A DNA stretch of 46,196 nt from Erysipelothrix aquatica (GTDB taxonomy: Bacteria; Bacillota_I; Bacilli_A; Erysipelotrichales; Erysipelotrichaceae): NCBI RefSeq assembly GCF_009828775.2, contig NZ_WTSY02000017.1:1-46196 (forward strand), in the 5' to 3' direction. Position 1 is the stretch's first letter. Every line of letters starts with the position of its first letter. A model generated the notes under the pieces. That model saw only the letters and a list, made by a program, of their open reading frames with translations, was not told the origin of the DNA and did not search any database. Both the position numbers and the translations under genes were made by a program. Positions 23,609 to 33,932 of this stretch are shown piece by piece.

Positions 23609-24631
23609 ATGAAAAAAGTAATTACATTTGGTGAGATTATGCTTCGTTTAGCACCACAAGGCTACTACCGCTTCTCACAAGCGGATGTCTTAGAAGCAAC
23701 TTATGGCGGTGGTGAAGCAAACGTTGCAGTTTCCCTAGCAAACTTTGGTATGGATGCTTCCTTCGTTACAAAACTTCCAGCGCATGCAATGGGACAAAAC
23801 GCCGTAAATTCCCTACGCTACTTTGGCGTAGATACATCATCCATCGTTCGCGGTGGTGACCGCATCGGAATCTACTATCTTGAAAAAGGAGCATCACAAC
23901 GTCCAAGCCAAGTTATCTACGACCGTGCCCATTCCGCAATCGCAGAAGCACAACCCGAAGATTTCAACTGGCCAGAAATTTTAAAAGGACATGATTGGTT
24001 TCATTTTACTGGGATTACTCCCGCATTAAACCCTGAAGTTGCAGCAATTACTTTGGAAGCACTTAAAGCGGCAAAAGCTTTAGGCATTACCGTTAGCTGT
24101 GACTTAAACTACCGCAAAAAATTATGGACACAACAAGAAGCAAACGACACGATGTCAACGCTTATGGAATATGTTGATGTTTTGATTGCTAACGAAGAAG
24201 ACGCAGAAAAAGTATTCGGCATCCATGCTGATGCAACGAACGTTGATCAAGGTGAAATTGACCATGAAAACTACATTAGTGTTGCAAAACAACTCACAGA
24301 GCGCTTTAACTTCAAGAAGGTAGCAATTACACTTCGTGAATCCATTACAGCAAACGACAACATTTGGTCAACCATGCTTTATGCTGATGGTACTGCATAT
24401 TTCACACCACGTTATAACATGCATATTGTCGATCGTGTTGGAGGCGGAGACAGCTTCGGTGCTGGTCTCATCTATGCTCTAACACACGATATGAGCAATC
24501 AAGATGCAATCAATTTTGCGACAGCAGCAAGCTGCCTCAAACATTCAATTGAAGGCGACTTCAACCGCGTTACCGTTGAAGAAGTCATGACTTTAGTTCA
24601 AGGTGACGGATCAGGACGCGTACAACGCTAA
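23609..24631 (+). CDS. kdgK: 2-keto-3-deoxygluconate kinase (PfkB family)
   Basis: 340 residues of the PfkB/ribokinase family. GGGEANVAVSLANFG near 33-47 is the substrate-side signature and GGGDSFGAG at 278-286 the C-terminal signature with catalytic Asp281. It phosphorylates 2-keto-3-deoxygluconate to KDPG, the substrate of the aldolase encoded 14 bases upstream. It has a TTAGGAGGA ribosome site. The function is assigned from family and pathway context together. Confidence 0.92.
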   Translation: MKKVITFGEIMLRLAPQGYYRFSQADVLEATYGGGEANVAVSLANFGMDASFVTKLPAHAMGQNAVNSLRYFGVDTSSIVRGGDRIGIYYLEKGASQRPSQVIYDRAHSAIAEAQPEDFNWPEILKGHDWFHFTGITPALNPEVAAITLEALKAAKALGITVSCDLNYRKKLWTQQEANDTMSTLMEYVDVLIANEEDAEKVFGIHADATNVDQGEIDHENYISVAKQLTERFNFKKVAITLRESITANDNIWSTMLYADGTAYFTPRYNMHIVDRVGGGDSFGAGLIYALTHDMSNQDAINFATAASCLKHSIEGDFNRVTVEEVMTLVQGDGSGRVQR

Positions 24632-24650
24632 AAAGGACAGGACAATTATT

Positions 24651-25445
24651 ATGACAACATTTAAAATGGATAACTTCCGTTTAGACGGAAAAGTAGCACT
24701 TGTAACAGGTGCTTCATATGGTATTGGTTTAGCATTAGCTACAGGATTTGCTGAAGCTGGTGCAACAATCGTCTTTAACGACATTAACCAAGACTTAGTA
24801 AACAAAGGACTTGCAGAATACGAAGCTATTGGAATCAAAGCACATGGATATGTATGCGACGTTACAAACGAAGAACAAGTTCAAGCAATGATCAAACAAA
24901 TTGAAGCAGAAGTTGGTTCTGTTGACATTCTTGTAAACAACGCAGGAATCATCAAACGTATTCCTATGGTAGAAATGAGTGTTCAAGACTGGCGTCAAGT
25001 TATTGATATCGACTTAACGGGTCCATTTATCATGGCAAAAGCCGTCTTACCAAGCATGATTGAAAAAAACGCTGGTAAAATTATCAACATTTGCTCAATG
25101 ATGAGTGAATTAGGCCGTGAAACAGTTTCTGCATATGCAGCTGCTAAAGGTGGTCTGAAAATGTTAACACGTAATATTGCTTCCGAATACGGTGAACATA
25201 ATATCCAATGTAATGGAATTGGCCCTGGTTATATCGAAACACCACAAACTGCACCATTACGCGTTGATGGACATCCATTCAACAGCTTCATTATTTCAAA
25301 AACACCAGCAGCACGTTGGGGAACACCTGAAGATTTAATGGGACCTGCAGTATTCTTAGCATCTAATGCTTCAGACTTTGTTAACGGTCATGTATTATAC
25401 GTTGATGGTGGTATCTTAGCGTATATCGGTAAACAACCCGAATAG
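24651..25445 (+). CDS. dhuD: Short-chain dehydrogenase, DhuD/gluconate 5-dehydrogenase type
   Basis: 264 residues from the ATG at 24651; the frame is open from 24603 but that part overlaps kdgK and has no ribosome site. The dinucleotide motif is TGASYGIG, NNAG follows, and the catalytic triad is Ser-Tyr-Lys in SMMSELGRETVSAYAAAKGG. Streptococcal DhuD, in the same gene context, reduces 3-deoxy-glycero-2,5-hexodiulosonate to 2-keto-3-deoxygluconate. Older annotations call this gluconate 5-dehydrogenase or KduD. The context (kdgK before, DhuI-like after) supports DhuD. Confidence 0.88.
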   Translation: MTTFKMDNFRLDGKVALVTGASYGIGLALATGFAEAGATIVFNDINQDLVNKGLAEYEAIGIKAHGYVCDVTNEEQVQAMIKQIEAEVGSVDILVNNAGIIKRIPMVEMSVQDWRQVIDIDLTGPFIMAKAVLPSMIEKNAGKIINICSMMSELGRETVSAYAAAKGGLKMLTRNIASEYGEHNIQCNGIGPGYIETPQTAPLRVDGHPFNSFIISKTPAARWGTPEDLMGPAVFLASNASDFVNGHVLYVDGGILAYIGKQPE

Positions 25446-25476
25446 TATTCGTCATTAAAATATCTAGGAGGATTCA

Positions 25477-26115
25477 ATGAAAATCGCATTAATTAATGAA
25501 AATTCACAAGCATCAAAAAATGAAATTATTTATACTTCTCTCAAACAAGAAGCAGAGAAAAAAGGACATACTGTCGTAAACTATGGTATGTACTCAAACG
25601 AACAAGATCACCAACTCACTTATGTACAAAACGGTCTTCTTGCATCAATCCTACTTACTACTAAAGCTGTTGATTTCGTCGTTACAGGATGTGGAACGGG
25701 TCAGGGTGCCATGCTTGCAGCCAACTCATTCCCAAACGTCTTATGTGGTCATGTAACATCACCACTTGATGCGTACCTCTTTGGTCAAGTAAACGACGGA
25801 AACTGTATTGCAATGCCATTCGCGCAAGGTTTCGGATGGGGTGGCGAAGTAAATCTAAACTACACCTTCGAAAAATTATTCTCAGAGCCTTTTGGAGGTG
25901 GATATCCAAAAGACCGTGTTATTCCTGAACAACGCAACAAAAAGATTCTTGATGGCGTTAAGGCTGTGACACACCGTCCTTTAATTACAATTCTTAAAGA
26001 AATCGATCAAGACTTCCTTAAATCAGCAATCGACTATCCTGAATTCAAAGAATACTTCTTTGCAGCATCACAAGATCAAGAAATCTCTGATTACCTTAAA
26101 TCAATTTTAGATTAA
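25477..26115 (+). CDS. dhuI: RpiB/LacAB-family isomerase, DhuI type
   Basis: 212 residues. The N-terminal part has the ribose-5-phosphate isomerase B fold: KIALINENSQASKN, VVTGCGTGQGAMLAANSFPNV with the active Cys, and a C-terminal helical extension. Streptococcal DhuI, of this size and context, converts the open form of unsaturated uronate into 3-deoxy-glycero-2,5-hexodiulosonate for DhuD. It replaces KduI, which is absent here. TAGGAGGA precedes the ATG. Its stop codon shares a base with a short ORF that overlaps the next gene. Confidence 0.87.
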   Translation: MKIALINENSQASKNEIIYTSLKQEAEKKGHTVVNYGMYSNEQDHQLTYVQNGLLASILLTTKAVDFVVTGCGTGQGAMLAANSFPNVLCGHVTSPLDAYLFGQVNDGNCIAMPFAQGFGWGGEVNLNYTFEKLFSEPFGGGYPKDRVIPEQRNKKILDGVKAVTHRPLITILKEIDQDFLKSAIDYPEFKEYFFAASQDQEISDYLKSILD

Positions 26116-26141
26116 TGAAAATCGTAAGCGCTCATGTCTAA
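26115..26141 (+). other. Possible 8-codon coupling ORF before the YczE-like gene
   Basis: TAATG joins the stop of dhuI to an ATG that opens MKIVSAHV and stops at 26139-26141, five bases past the ATG of the membrane gene at 26134. The membrane gene has no good ribosome site, so ribosomes ending here may reinitiate on it. Real translation is unproven. Confidence 0.3.
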
Positions 26142-26805
26142 AAAGAAATTTAGTGGTGAACTCGCACTCTTAATTGCGATTGTTTACAATAGTATTAACT
26201 TAAACTTATTAGTACACGGAGGGTTTGGGATTTCCACCCTTTCCTCCGTACCTTATGTCTTATCCGTTGCGTTTCCAATTACATCACTTGGGACTTGGAC
26301 AATCATAATCCAAAGTCTCACACTGCTTGTGATGATGGTGATTACACGACGCTTTAAGATTGGGTATATTCTCTCCTTCTTTGTTGCAATTCTATTTGGT
26401 TATTCTGTTGATCTAACAGCGCCATTAATTGCACTCATCCCTACTTCACTTCCGTTTCGCGTGTTATGCCTGGGAGTGGGGCTTGTGGGAACCGCTATAG
26501 GGGCTGCATTCTTCCTACTCTGCAAGCTACCTATCCAACCTTTTGATTTATTTGTACGCGAAGTTGTTGACGCCTCCAAGAAGTCAGTTCACTTCGTTCG
26601 TATGCGTTATGATGGTGTATCCTTGACCATTTCCCTAGTGGTCACACTGTTCTTTATCAAACATTTAGATGGAATCGGAATTGGAACCGTCCTTGGGTTC
26701 TTATTCACTGGGAAGTTGTCTCAAATCTTTGTAGACTTCCTGACATCACGTTTTGAATTTACGCAATTCACAAAAGTTGGCGCGTTCCTTGAAAAAATAT
26801 CATAA
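26134..26805 (+). CDS. YczE/YitT-like membrane protein
   Basis: 223 residues with about five or six membrane helices (for example at 10-35, 45-67, 75-95, 105-127 and 165-187). SINLNLLVHGGFGISTLSSVPYVLS and GTVLGFLFTGKLSQIF match the DUF6198/YczE-type family. Members are uncharacterised. It is the last gene of the uronate operon, before a strong terminator, so a part in uronate or sugar traffic is possible. Its ribosome site is poor. Confidence 0.7.
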   Translation: MSKKKFSGELALLIAIVYNSINLNLLVHGGFGISTLSSVPYVLSVAFPITSLGTWTIIIQSLTLLVMMVITRRFKIGYILSFFVAILFGYSVDLTAPLIALIPTSLPFRVLCLGVGLVGTAIGAAFFLLCKLPIQPFDLFVREVVDASKKSVHFVRMRYDGVSLTISLVVTLFFIKHLDGIGIGTVLGFLFTGKLSQIFVDFLTSRFEFTQFTKVGAFLEKIS

Positions 26806-26807
26806 TG

Positions 26808-26834
26808 AAAAGAGAGCATCGCTCTCTTTTTTTT
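26808..26834. terminator. Bidirectional terminator after the uronate operon
   Basis: Stem AAAAGAGAGC/GCTCTCTTTT, 3-base loop, eight T on the plus strand and a T-run on the minus strand. Confidence 0.9.
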
Positions 26835-26843
26835 GTTAACATA

Positions 26844-26873
26844 AAACCTCCTATCCTTTCAGATAAGAGGTTT
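26844..26873. terminator. Terminator of the hyaluronate lyase gene
   Basis: 12-bp stem on the minus strand, AAACCTCTTATC/GATAGGAGGTTT with one G-U pair and a 6-base loop; TTTT follows. Also followed by CTTTTTC on the plus strand. Confidence 0.7.
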
Positions 26874-26886
26874 CTTTTTCGTTATA

Positions 26887-29800
26887 TTAGTGTTTCATTT
26901 GTTTTCTACGATTCAGAATAACTGCTAGTGCTCCTGTTACCACCAGAACCGCACCAATCATTACTAAACCATTATTACCAACTCCAGTTCCAGGAAGGTT
27001 TCCTTCTTCCTTAGGACCTGTTTCTGGACCTTCTGGAGTCGTAGGATCGACTGGGTCAACAGGTTCAATCGGATCTATTATCGTTCCCACAAGGAAGTTT
27101 CCAAGCTCATTAGCTGTAAATTGAATTGTTTGCTCATTAACTTCAAAGGCAATGATGTCTTTAAAGTCTTGACCACCCAACACTTTTAGCGATTTTGCTT
27201 GACCATCAGTAGGCAATACTACAGTGACTGCTTCATTCAATACAACATCAACACCATCACGTCGGAGTGAGATTGCATAGGTTGTGACATCATTGAGCCC
27301 TTCATAAGTTCCTGCTTCTTTTGAGACAATGAGCTCTAGCCCTTCTTTAACTTGAGGTGTTGTGAATTTAACACGAACTCCTGTTGCTGCATCTACAATT
27401 TCAGTCACTGTTTCCGGAGCGACTTCTACTTCAGTTAAATTGATTGTCTGTGTCACACCATTTTTGTTATGTGTGTTCACTGTGACTGTTGTTGTATCGC
27501 CATTAATGACTGCAGTTGCATCACCACTCGCTACATCAAAGTGGCCATTAACTGTAAATGAAACCGCTGCTTGTGCCTGCGTAGGATCTTGAATTCCATA
27601 TGTAGTACCTTTACGCATCATAATAAGTTTGTTGTTTGCTGTTACATCATTCGATGTTGCAGCTTCAAAGAATACATATCCTTCAACACCTAAACCATCA
27701 TGTGCTACTGCATGGACGTTATCACTATTTTCAAGAATACGAACCACATCGTTATTTGCACGTGTTTGCATTGCTGCCGCATTAACGTTTGGCAGAATAC
27801 TATAAGCATATGATGATGTTTCACTACCATCATGGTTATACATTACTGTCGCATACTGCTTTGTAACTTCTTTATCAGCAGTTCCTGTTGTTTTATTACG
27901 AACATCAGAGTATTTCCCTGTACGGTTTGTAATATCAAATGATACTGCATTATCATCATAGAATTTATACGTTACATCACGTTTCGAATCATCTGATGCA
28001 ACACTAATCCATTCAAGTCCTTCGTGAGATCCATTTGATAAGACTCCTTTATTGGAATCAACCTGTAACGTATCACTCACGTCATACATTCTGTTATCGA
28101 CTGTAGTTTTCATATCACGACCTTCGATATCATGAATGTTTGACCCTAACACAACAATCTCATCATCAAACATAAACCATGATTTGTTTGCTTCTGCATT
28201 TTTGTAGGTCACAAAATCTGCCGGTAAGCTATCTCGATCTTTGTAAGATTCCTCATCACCTAACTGCATTCCAGAAACTGCAAGATTATCTAATGTTGCA
28301 CTTCCTGAAAACTCATTGGTTCCTAGGGGGAAGTAGACATACTTATTCTGTGTTACAGACCCTGATGTAAATTCAGGTTCATGGAGATAGAAATCAGTGC
28401 CATAAAGTTCAGGCATTGTTTTACGTTCTGCATTTACAGTTGTGGTTCCTGGAAGTTTATAGTGGTCAACCGTAGCAAAGAAATCAATCCCATAAACATC
28501 GGTTTGGTCAACACCGCTTTGATAGAGATAGTATGCTCCATCCCCTTGGAACCATGAACGCAAGTTTTCTCCAGACATGTACTCATATTTGGAGACACGT
28601 GTTGAACTACGTGCCAGTGAGAATGCGTAATCATCGCGTAAATGAACAGATTTATCCATCAAGTTAAATGCAAAATGTGAATTTGCATCGATAGGATTCA
28701 TACCAATAATTGAACCATCTTGCTTAATGTGTTCATAGGCAAAAATGTTACTTACCGATACAAAACTATTTGTATTTACTTTAAACTCAGGAATTGTAAT
28801 TAAGTATTTAACGTAACTTTGCATCTTAGATTTTGATGCATCATTCATGCCTAATGATAATTGAACAAGCGCCTCAACGACTCCTGCACCATCGGCATAA
28901 CCCGTACCTGTTCGAGAGACTGCACGCCCCTTAACTATTTCCATCATGTACCCTTCGTACATAACAGGTCCAAAACCACGATAGACCCACTCTTCAACAG
29001 TGTTCATCAGTGTATCATCTTGCCATTGTGTATTGTTTAAGACTGTTACCAATTGTGCGATACGACCTAAAAGTACTTTTCCATAGGATCCTGTATATGC
29101 AACAGTTGAATGTTGGATAAATGAACCATCTTCATAGAACCCATCTGTAACGCCATGTTGAAGATCATTTGGATCTATAGTATTAAATACAGTCATCATA
29201 TCTTTAACGGCTTTATCAACACGTTTTACATCACCTGTAATTGCACCTTGGATAATACGGTTAAATGTAATGTCCGTAAGGTTCGCACCGGTATGTTGAC
29301 GTGCATCAAGATTTACATCTCCAATGAGTGGTGAACCTAATTGTTCATCTCCACGGATATATGCATCCATCATGGTAATTGAATCGGTAATAAATTCAGG
29401 TTCAATTTCATCACGAAGAATGAAAAGAATTTTGGTTAAGTTCATCGGTACGCCGATTTCCCAGCTATACCAGTTTCCATAATATCCACTGTCCGTATCT
29501 TTTAGATACTTGTCATGAATCCATGACATCGTATCAACTAATTCAGCGTAGACTTCTGGATTTTTATACAATGTATTTCCTTCAGCTTCTGTACCATAAG
29601 CTAAAGCAACTGCATACAAGTTTTTATAGGTTGTTTCTAAGTTTGCTGATAACTTCGCAACGACGTGCTCCGTCCCACCAGTGTTGTCTAATTCGACTCC
29701 TGGATAAACAGCATTTTGTGATTTATCAAAAGACGGACGGTTAGCTGTCCCTTTTTTGATTATGTCATTAATTTTATTTTTACTCATTGGATCATTATTG

Positions 29801-29955
29801 ATCGTTGCATTTCCTAAGAGATAGATTTCAAAGTTCTCTACGATCTGATCTAAATCGCCAGTAGATTGTTCCTGTGCTTTCACAGGAATCGGTTGTAGTA
29901 TGGTGACACCTAAAAGAATTGCGATAAACATCGCCATTAATTTTTTGATTTTCAT
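26887..29955 (-). CDS. Cell-wall-anchored hyaluronate lyase (polysaccharide lyase 8)
   Basis: 1022 residues. Signal peptide 1-27 (KKLMAMFIAILLGVTIL, cut near VKA-QEQ). The alpha/alpha toroid holds the PL8 catalytic set by comparison with S. pneumoniae: Asn225 in HTGANLT, His282 and Tyr291 in FIQHSTVAYTGSYG, Arg344 and Arg348 in KGRAVSR. Beta-sandwich domains follow, then a Pro/Glu-rich stretch (IEPVDPVDPTTPEGPETGP), the sortase motif LPGTG at 987-991, a membrane helix and a basic tail. It releases unsaturated disaccharides from hyaluronan (and perhaps chondroitin) at the surface. Its promoter has both a LacI operator and a cre site. E. rhusiopathiae is known for hyaluronidase activity. Confidence 0.93.
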   Translation of the reverse strand: MKIKKLMAMFIAILLGVTILQPIPVKAQEQSTGDLDQIVENFEIYLLGNATINNDPMSKNKINDIIKKGTANRPSFDKSQNAVYPGVELDNTGGTEHVVAKLSANLETTYKNLYAVALAYGTEAEGNTLYKNPEVYAELVDTMSWIHDKYLKDTDSGYYGNWYSWEIGVPMNLTKILFILRDEIEPEFITDSITMMDAYIRGDEQLGSPLIGDVNLDARQHTGANLTDITFNRIIQGAITGDVKRVDKAVKDMMTVFNTIDPNDLQHGVTDGFYEDGSFIQHSTVAYTGSYGKVLLGRIAQLVTVLNNTQWQDDTLMNTVEEWVYRGFGPVMYEGYMMEIVKGRAVSRTGTGYADGAGVVEALVQLSLGMNDASKSKMQSYVKYLITIPEFKVNTNSFVSVSNIFAYEHIKQDGSIIGMNPIDANSHFAFNLMDKSVHLRDDYAFSLARSSTRVSKYEYMSGENLRSWFQGDGAYYLYQSGVDQTDVYGIDFFATVDHYKLPGTTTVNAERKTMPELYGTDFYLHEPEFTSGSVTQNKYVYFPLGTNEFSGSATLDNLAVSGMQLGDEESYKDRDSLPADFVTYKNAEANKSWFMFDDEIVVLGSNIHDIEGRDMKTTVDNRMYDVSDTLQVDSNKGVLSNGSHEGLEWISVASDDSKRDVTYKFYDDNAVSFDITNRTGKYSDVRNKTTGTADKEVTKQYATVMYNHDGSETSSYAYSILPNVNAAAMQTRANNDVVRILENSDNVHAVAHDGLGVEGYVFFEAATSNDVTANNKLIMMRKGTTYGIQDPTQAQAAVSFTVNGHFDVASGDATAVINGDTTTVTVNTHNKNGVTQTINLTEVEVAPETVTEIVDAATGVRVKFTTPQVKEGLELIVSKEAGTYEGLNDVTTYAISLRRDGVDVVLNEAVTVVLPTDGQAKSLKVLGGQDFKDIIAFEVNEQTIQFTANELGNFLVGTIIDPIEPVDPVDPTTPEGPETGPKEEGNLPGTGVGNNGLVMIGAVLVVTGALAVILNRRKQMKH

Positions 29956-29984
29956 ATTTTACCTGTAACCCTTCCTTAGCGTCC

Positions 29985-30000
29985 ACTAAACCGGTTTACT
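29985..30000 (-). promoter_or_regulatory. LacI-type operator O4 on the lyase promoter
   Basis: TAAACCGGTTTA at 29987-29998, a perfect palindrome, with one mismatch in the flanks (ACT...ACT). It covers the expected RNA start, so repressor binding should block the lyase gene. It is the same sequence as on the uronate operon. Confidence 0.8.
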
Positions 30001-30005
30001 CATAC

Positions 30006-30034
30006 ATTATATGATAACGCTTTCACTTTTGCAA
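30006..30034 (-). promoter_or_regulatory. Promoter of the hyaluronate lyase gene
   Basis: -35 TTGCAA at 30029-30034, 17-base spacer, -10 TATAAT at 30006-30011, minus strand. RNA start near 29999. Confidence 0.85.
30012..30025 (-). promoter_or_regulatory. cre site (CcpA) inside the lyase promoter
   Basis: TGAAAGCGTTATCA matches every fixed base of the cre consensus TGNAANCGNWNNCA and fills the -35/-10 spacer. CcpA bound here would block RNA polymerase when preferred sugars are present. Confidence 0.75.
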
Positions 30035-30105
30035 GGCTCCAATCGCAATTTTCATATAACTTATCGCAAGAAAGCATAATTTCCGGCTTATTTATTCGAA
30101 TACGT

Positions 30106-30133
30106 AAAAAAGACAACCGAAGTTGTCTTTTTT
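30106..30133 (-). terminator. Terminator of the rplJL-rpoBC operon
   Basis: Perfect 12-bp stem AAAAAAGACAAC/GTTGTCTTTTTT with a 4-base loop, eight bases after the rpoC stop. Confidence 0.92.
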
Positions 30134-30141
30134 GTACTCTG

Positions 30142-33100
30142 TTAACGAATAAATTCGCTCATCATTGAATCTTCTTCTTGGACTGCATTTCTTTCTTCAC
30201 GTTCTTCTTTCAAGCGTGCTGCCAATTCCTTGACGCGCTCTGTAGATTCACGGTAGAGAACTGAACCAGTACCAGCCGGAATTTTCTTACCGATGATAAC
30301 ATTCTCTTTAAGACCCATAAGTGGATCAATTTTTGATTTAATTGCTGCATCTGTAAGAACTTTTGTAGTTTCTTGGAATGAAGCAGCTGATAAGAAGCTT
30401 TCTGTTTCAACAGAGGCTTTTGAAATACCGAGAAGGACAGCACGGTAACGGGCTGGGTTTTTACCTTCCATGAGGATTTCTGTATTGATATCTTGCATAC
30501 GTTCAACGTGCATTTGTACACCAGGAGAGATTCCTGTGTCTTGTCCGTCGATAACGATGATTTTACGCATCATTTGGTTAATCATAACCTCGATATGTTT
30601 ATCTGAGATTTCAATACCACCACTTTGGTAAACTTTCTTAACTTCTTTAAGGATGTATTGTTGAACTGCAAGACGTCCAGCATATTCCATAAGTTTCTTA
30701 GGATCTACAGATCCTTCTGTCAATTTATCTCCAGCTTCAACTTCAGAACCGACTTTCAACCATGAACGAGCAGGTTGGTGTGGCAATGTTAAGTGTTCTA
30801 CTGTGCGAGTTTCATTGGTTACAGTAATGACATAACCCAAGCCATCTTCGGCTGGATGAATATCTGTAATGTTTCCATGAATTTCTGAGATAACTGCAGG
30901 TAACTTCGGTGAACGTGCTTCGAACAATTCTTCAACACGAGGAAGACCTTGAGTGATATCTTCTCCACCTGCAACGGCAACCCCACCAGTATGGAAGGTA
31001 CGCATTGTAAGTTGAGTTCCTGGTTCCCCAATTGATTGCGCCGCAACGATACCAATTGCTTCTCCAACTTCAACATCTTCACCTGTAGCCATATTACGTC
31101 CATAACATTTAACACATGATCCATGTTTTGATTCACATGTAAATACTGAACGAATACGTACTTGCTTAACGCCTGCGTTAACAATGCGTTTTGCAGTTAA
31201 TTCATCTACAAATTCGTCTTCTTCAATGATTACTTCACGTGTCATTGGATCAACGATTGTTTCTTTAATGTAACGTCCGACAAGACGGTCGTGTAATGAC
31301 TCAACAACTGAGTTTGATTTACGATCAACAATTTCTTGAACGACATATCCGTTATCTGTGTAGCAATCTTCCTCAACGATTGTAACATCTTGAGCAACAT
31401 CGACAAGACGACGTGTAAGGTATCCTGACTCAGCAGTTTTAAGCGCTGTATCGGTTAGTCCTTTACGCACACCGTGGGTTGAAACGAAGAATTCACTCAC
31501 GTTCAATCCTTCACGGAATGATGAATAGATTGGAACCTCAATAATTGATGGTTGGTATCCAGCTTTTGATTTCGATTGAGTTGGTTTACCCATCAGACCA
31601 CGCATACCAGCAAGCTGCGTAAAGTTAGAAACGTTACCACGAGCTCCTGATGTCGCCATCATGTTGATAGGGTTTTGACGCGGTAAGTTTTCCATTAACT
31701 CGGCACCAACACGGTTTTTGATTCCGTCCCACAATGACATGAGTTTTCCTTCCCATTCTTGGGCAGTCAAACGTCCACGTTTGTAGAGAACCATGAGGCG
31801 TGCAGCTTTTTCTTTACCTTCTTCAACGTATTTCGCTTTATTCGGCGCAACGTTGATATCGCTAAGTGAAACTGTAATACCGGCAATCGTTGAATATTTG
31901 AATCCGAGGTCTTTGATGTTATCTAGGATTTCAGATGTTTTGGTTAATGAGTAACGATCAAAGATTTCTTTGATGATTTTCTCTAAGTCTTTTTTCTTAA
32001 AGTCGTTATTTAAAGGCATTGCTGCGATGACTTCACGAACATCTTGACCTGGCTGCACAAAGAATTTATCGGGTGTAGCTTTGAAGTTATCTGCTGTAAC
32101 TTCATTGAGGTATGGGAAGTCACTTGGGAACATTTCATTAAAGATTAATTTTCCAAGTGTTGTCACTAAGTACAAGTCGTTTTGTTTCGCACTGAATGTC
32201 TTCTTCGATAACGATGAGGCACGCACACTAATACGTGTATGGAAGTGAATTACTTCGTTTTCATACGCGAGGTGTGCTTCTGAAGTGTTACGGAATGATT
32301 TCCCTTGGTTATCTCCGAAACGACGCCATTTAGCAGCTTCTGTTAAGTCACCACGTGCTTCAAATTTGTCTGCCTTTTCATAGAATTCTTCTGGAGATTG
32401 TTCCATGTTGAGGTAGAAGTTTCCAAGAACCATATCTTGTGATGGTGTAACAATAGGTTTACCATCTTTTGGTCCAAGGATATTACGTGATCCAAGCATG
32501 AGCAATTCTGCCTCAGCTTGTGCCATTTCTGACAATGGAACGTGAACCGCCATTTGGTCACCATCAAAGTCCGCGTTGAACGCAGGCGTTACAAGAGGGT
32601 GAAGACGAATTGCACGACCTTCGATCATTTTTGGCTTAAAGGCTTGAATACCAAGACGGTGAAGTGTAGGGGCACGGTTCAAGAGAACTGGGTGATGTTG
32701 AATAACCTCTTCAACAATATCCCAAACACGAGGGTCTTGACGTTCGATGAGTTTTTCAGCTGCTTTCGCGTTGTTGCTGATTCCACGAACTTTCATTTCA
32801 TTGACGACAAATGGTTTAAAGAGTGTAATTGCCATCTCTTTAGGAATACCACATTCGTACATTTTTAAGTCTGGCCCAACAGCGATAACTGAACGACCCG
32901 AGAAGTCAACACGTTTTCCGAGCAAGTTAGCACGGAAACGTCCTTGTTTCCCTTTTAGACTGTGTGATAGTGATTTTAATGCACGTCCACCAGCACCTGT
33001 AACAGGTTTTGAACGACGTCCGTTATCAATAAGCGCATCCACAGCTTCTTGAAGCATACGTTTTTCGTTTTGAACGATAACTTGTGGTGTTCCCATTTCT

Positions 33101-33918
33101 AAGAGACGTTTTAGACGGTTGTTACGTGTAATTACACGACGGTAAAGGTCGTTCGCATCAGATGCTGCAAAACGGCCACCATCAAGTTGTAACATTGGTC
33201 GTAAATCTGGTGGAATGACTGGAAGCTCAGTGAGTACCATCCATTCAGGTTGGTTGTTTGAGTTTACAAAAGCTTCAACAGTTTCAAGACGACGAATTAA
33301 ACGTTTACGTTTATCGCCTTTAGCGGATTCAAGTTGCGCAAGAACATCATTACGTTCTGCTTCTAAATCCATTTCTTCAAGTAATGTTTTTACCGCTTCA
33401 GCTCCTGCTTGTGCGACAAAACCATTGTGTCCAAATTCATTGACATAATCGCGGTATTCGCGGTCATCAATAATTTGTTTGTATTGAAGTGTTGAATTCT
33501 TTGGATCTGTAACAACCCATTTTACAAAGTAAACAACTTCTTCCAATACTTTTGGTGTGATGTTTAATAATAAACTCATACGTGAAGGAATTCCACGTAG
33601 GTACCAAATGTGAGCAACTGGAGCTGCTAAAGTAATATGACCCATACGTTCACGACGTACAGCTGATTTTGTTACTTCAACACCACAGCGATCACAAATT
33701 ACACCGCGGTAACGTACTTTTTTATATTTTCCACAGTAGCATTCCCAGTCCTTTGTAGGACCGAAAATGCGCTCGCAGAATAAACCGTCACGCTCTGGTT
33801 TTTGTGAACGGTAGTTAATTGTTTCAGGTTTCTTAACTTCACCATGTGACCATTCAAGGATGCGTTCTGGTGAAGCCAAGGCCAATTGGATTGAGGCAAA
33901 CTCTTTATTACTACTCAT
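30142..33918 (-). CDS. rpoC: RNA polymerase beta' subunit
   Basis: 1258 residues from the third in-frame codon, ATG 33916-33918: the AAGGAGG at 33928-33934 lies nine bases before it and only three before the upstream ATG at 33924. The N-terminal zinc site is CYC...CDRC (about 60-78), the active-site motif NADFDGDQM is at about 448-456 and binds the catalytic magnesium, and the second zinc site is in [11 protein letters not shown]. It is 1.26 kb-codon class, the length of Firmicutes RpoC without the large proteobacterial insert. It follows rpoB with a 14-base gap and ends the operon. Confidence 0.98.
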   Translation of the reverse strand: MSSNKEFASIQLALASPERILEWSHGEVKKPETINYRSQKPERDGLFCERIFGPTKDWECYCGKYKKVRYRGVICDRCGVEVTKSAVRRERMGHITLAAPVAHIWYLRGIPSRMSLLLNITPKVLEEVVYFVKWVVTDPKNSTLQYKQIIDDREYRDYVNEFGHNGFVAQAGAEAVKTLLEEMDLEAERNDVLAQLESAKGDKRKRLIRRLETVEAFVNSNNQPEWMVLTELPVIPPDLRPMLQLDGGRFAASDANDLYRRVITRNNRLKRLLEMGTPQVIVQNEKRMLQEAVDALIDNGRRSKPVTGAGGRALKSLSHSLKGKQGRFRANLLGKRVDFSGRSVIAVGPDLKMYECGIPKEMAITLFKPFVVNEMKVRGISNNAKAAEKLIERQDPRVWDIVEEVIQHHPVLLNRAPTLHRLGIQAFKPKMIEGRAIRLHPLVTPAFNADFDGDQMAVHVPLSEMAQAEAELLMLGSRNILGPKDGKPIVTPSQDMVLGNFYLNMEQSPEEFYEKADKFEARGDLTEAAKWRRFGDNQGKSFRNTSEAHLAYENEVIHFHTRISVRASSLSKKTFSAKQNDLYLVTTLGKLIFNEMFPSDFPYLNEVTADNFKATPDKFFVQPGQDVREVIAAMPLNNDFKKKDLEKIIKEIFDRYSLTKTSEILDNIKDLGFKYSTIAGITVSLSDINVAPNKAKYVEEGKEKAARLMVLYKRGRLTAQEWEGKLMSLWDGIKNRVGAELMENLPRQNPINMMATSGARGNVSNFTQLAGMRGLMGKPTQSKSKAGYQPSIIEVPIYSSFREGLNVSEFFVSTHGVRKGLTDTALKTAESGYLTRRLVDVAQDVTIVEEDCYTDNGYVVQEIVDRKSNSVVESLHDRLVGRYIKETIVDPMTREVIIEEDEFVDELTAKRIVNAGVKQVRIRSVFTCESKHGSCVKCYGRNMATGEDVEVGEAIGIVAAQSIGEPGTQLTMRTFHTGGVAVAGGEDITQGLPRVEELFEARSPKLPAVISEIHGNITDIHPAEDGLGYVITVTNETRTVEHLTLPHQPARSWLKVGSEVEAGDKLTEGSVDPKKLMEYAGRLAVQQYILKEVKKVYQSGGIEISDKHIEVMINQMMRKIIVIDGQDTGISPGVQMHVERMQDINTEILMEGKNPARYRAVLLGISKASVETESFLSAASFQETTKVLTDAAIKSKIDPLMGLKENVIIGKKIPAGTGSVLYRESTERVKELAARLKEEREERNAVQEEDSMMSEFIR

Positions 33919-33932
33919 CAACATCAGCCTCC

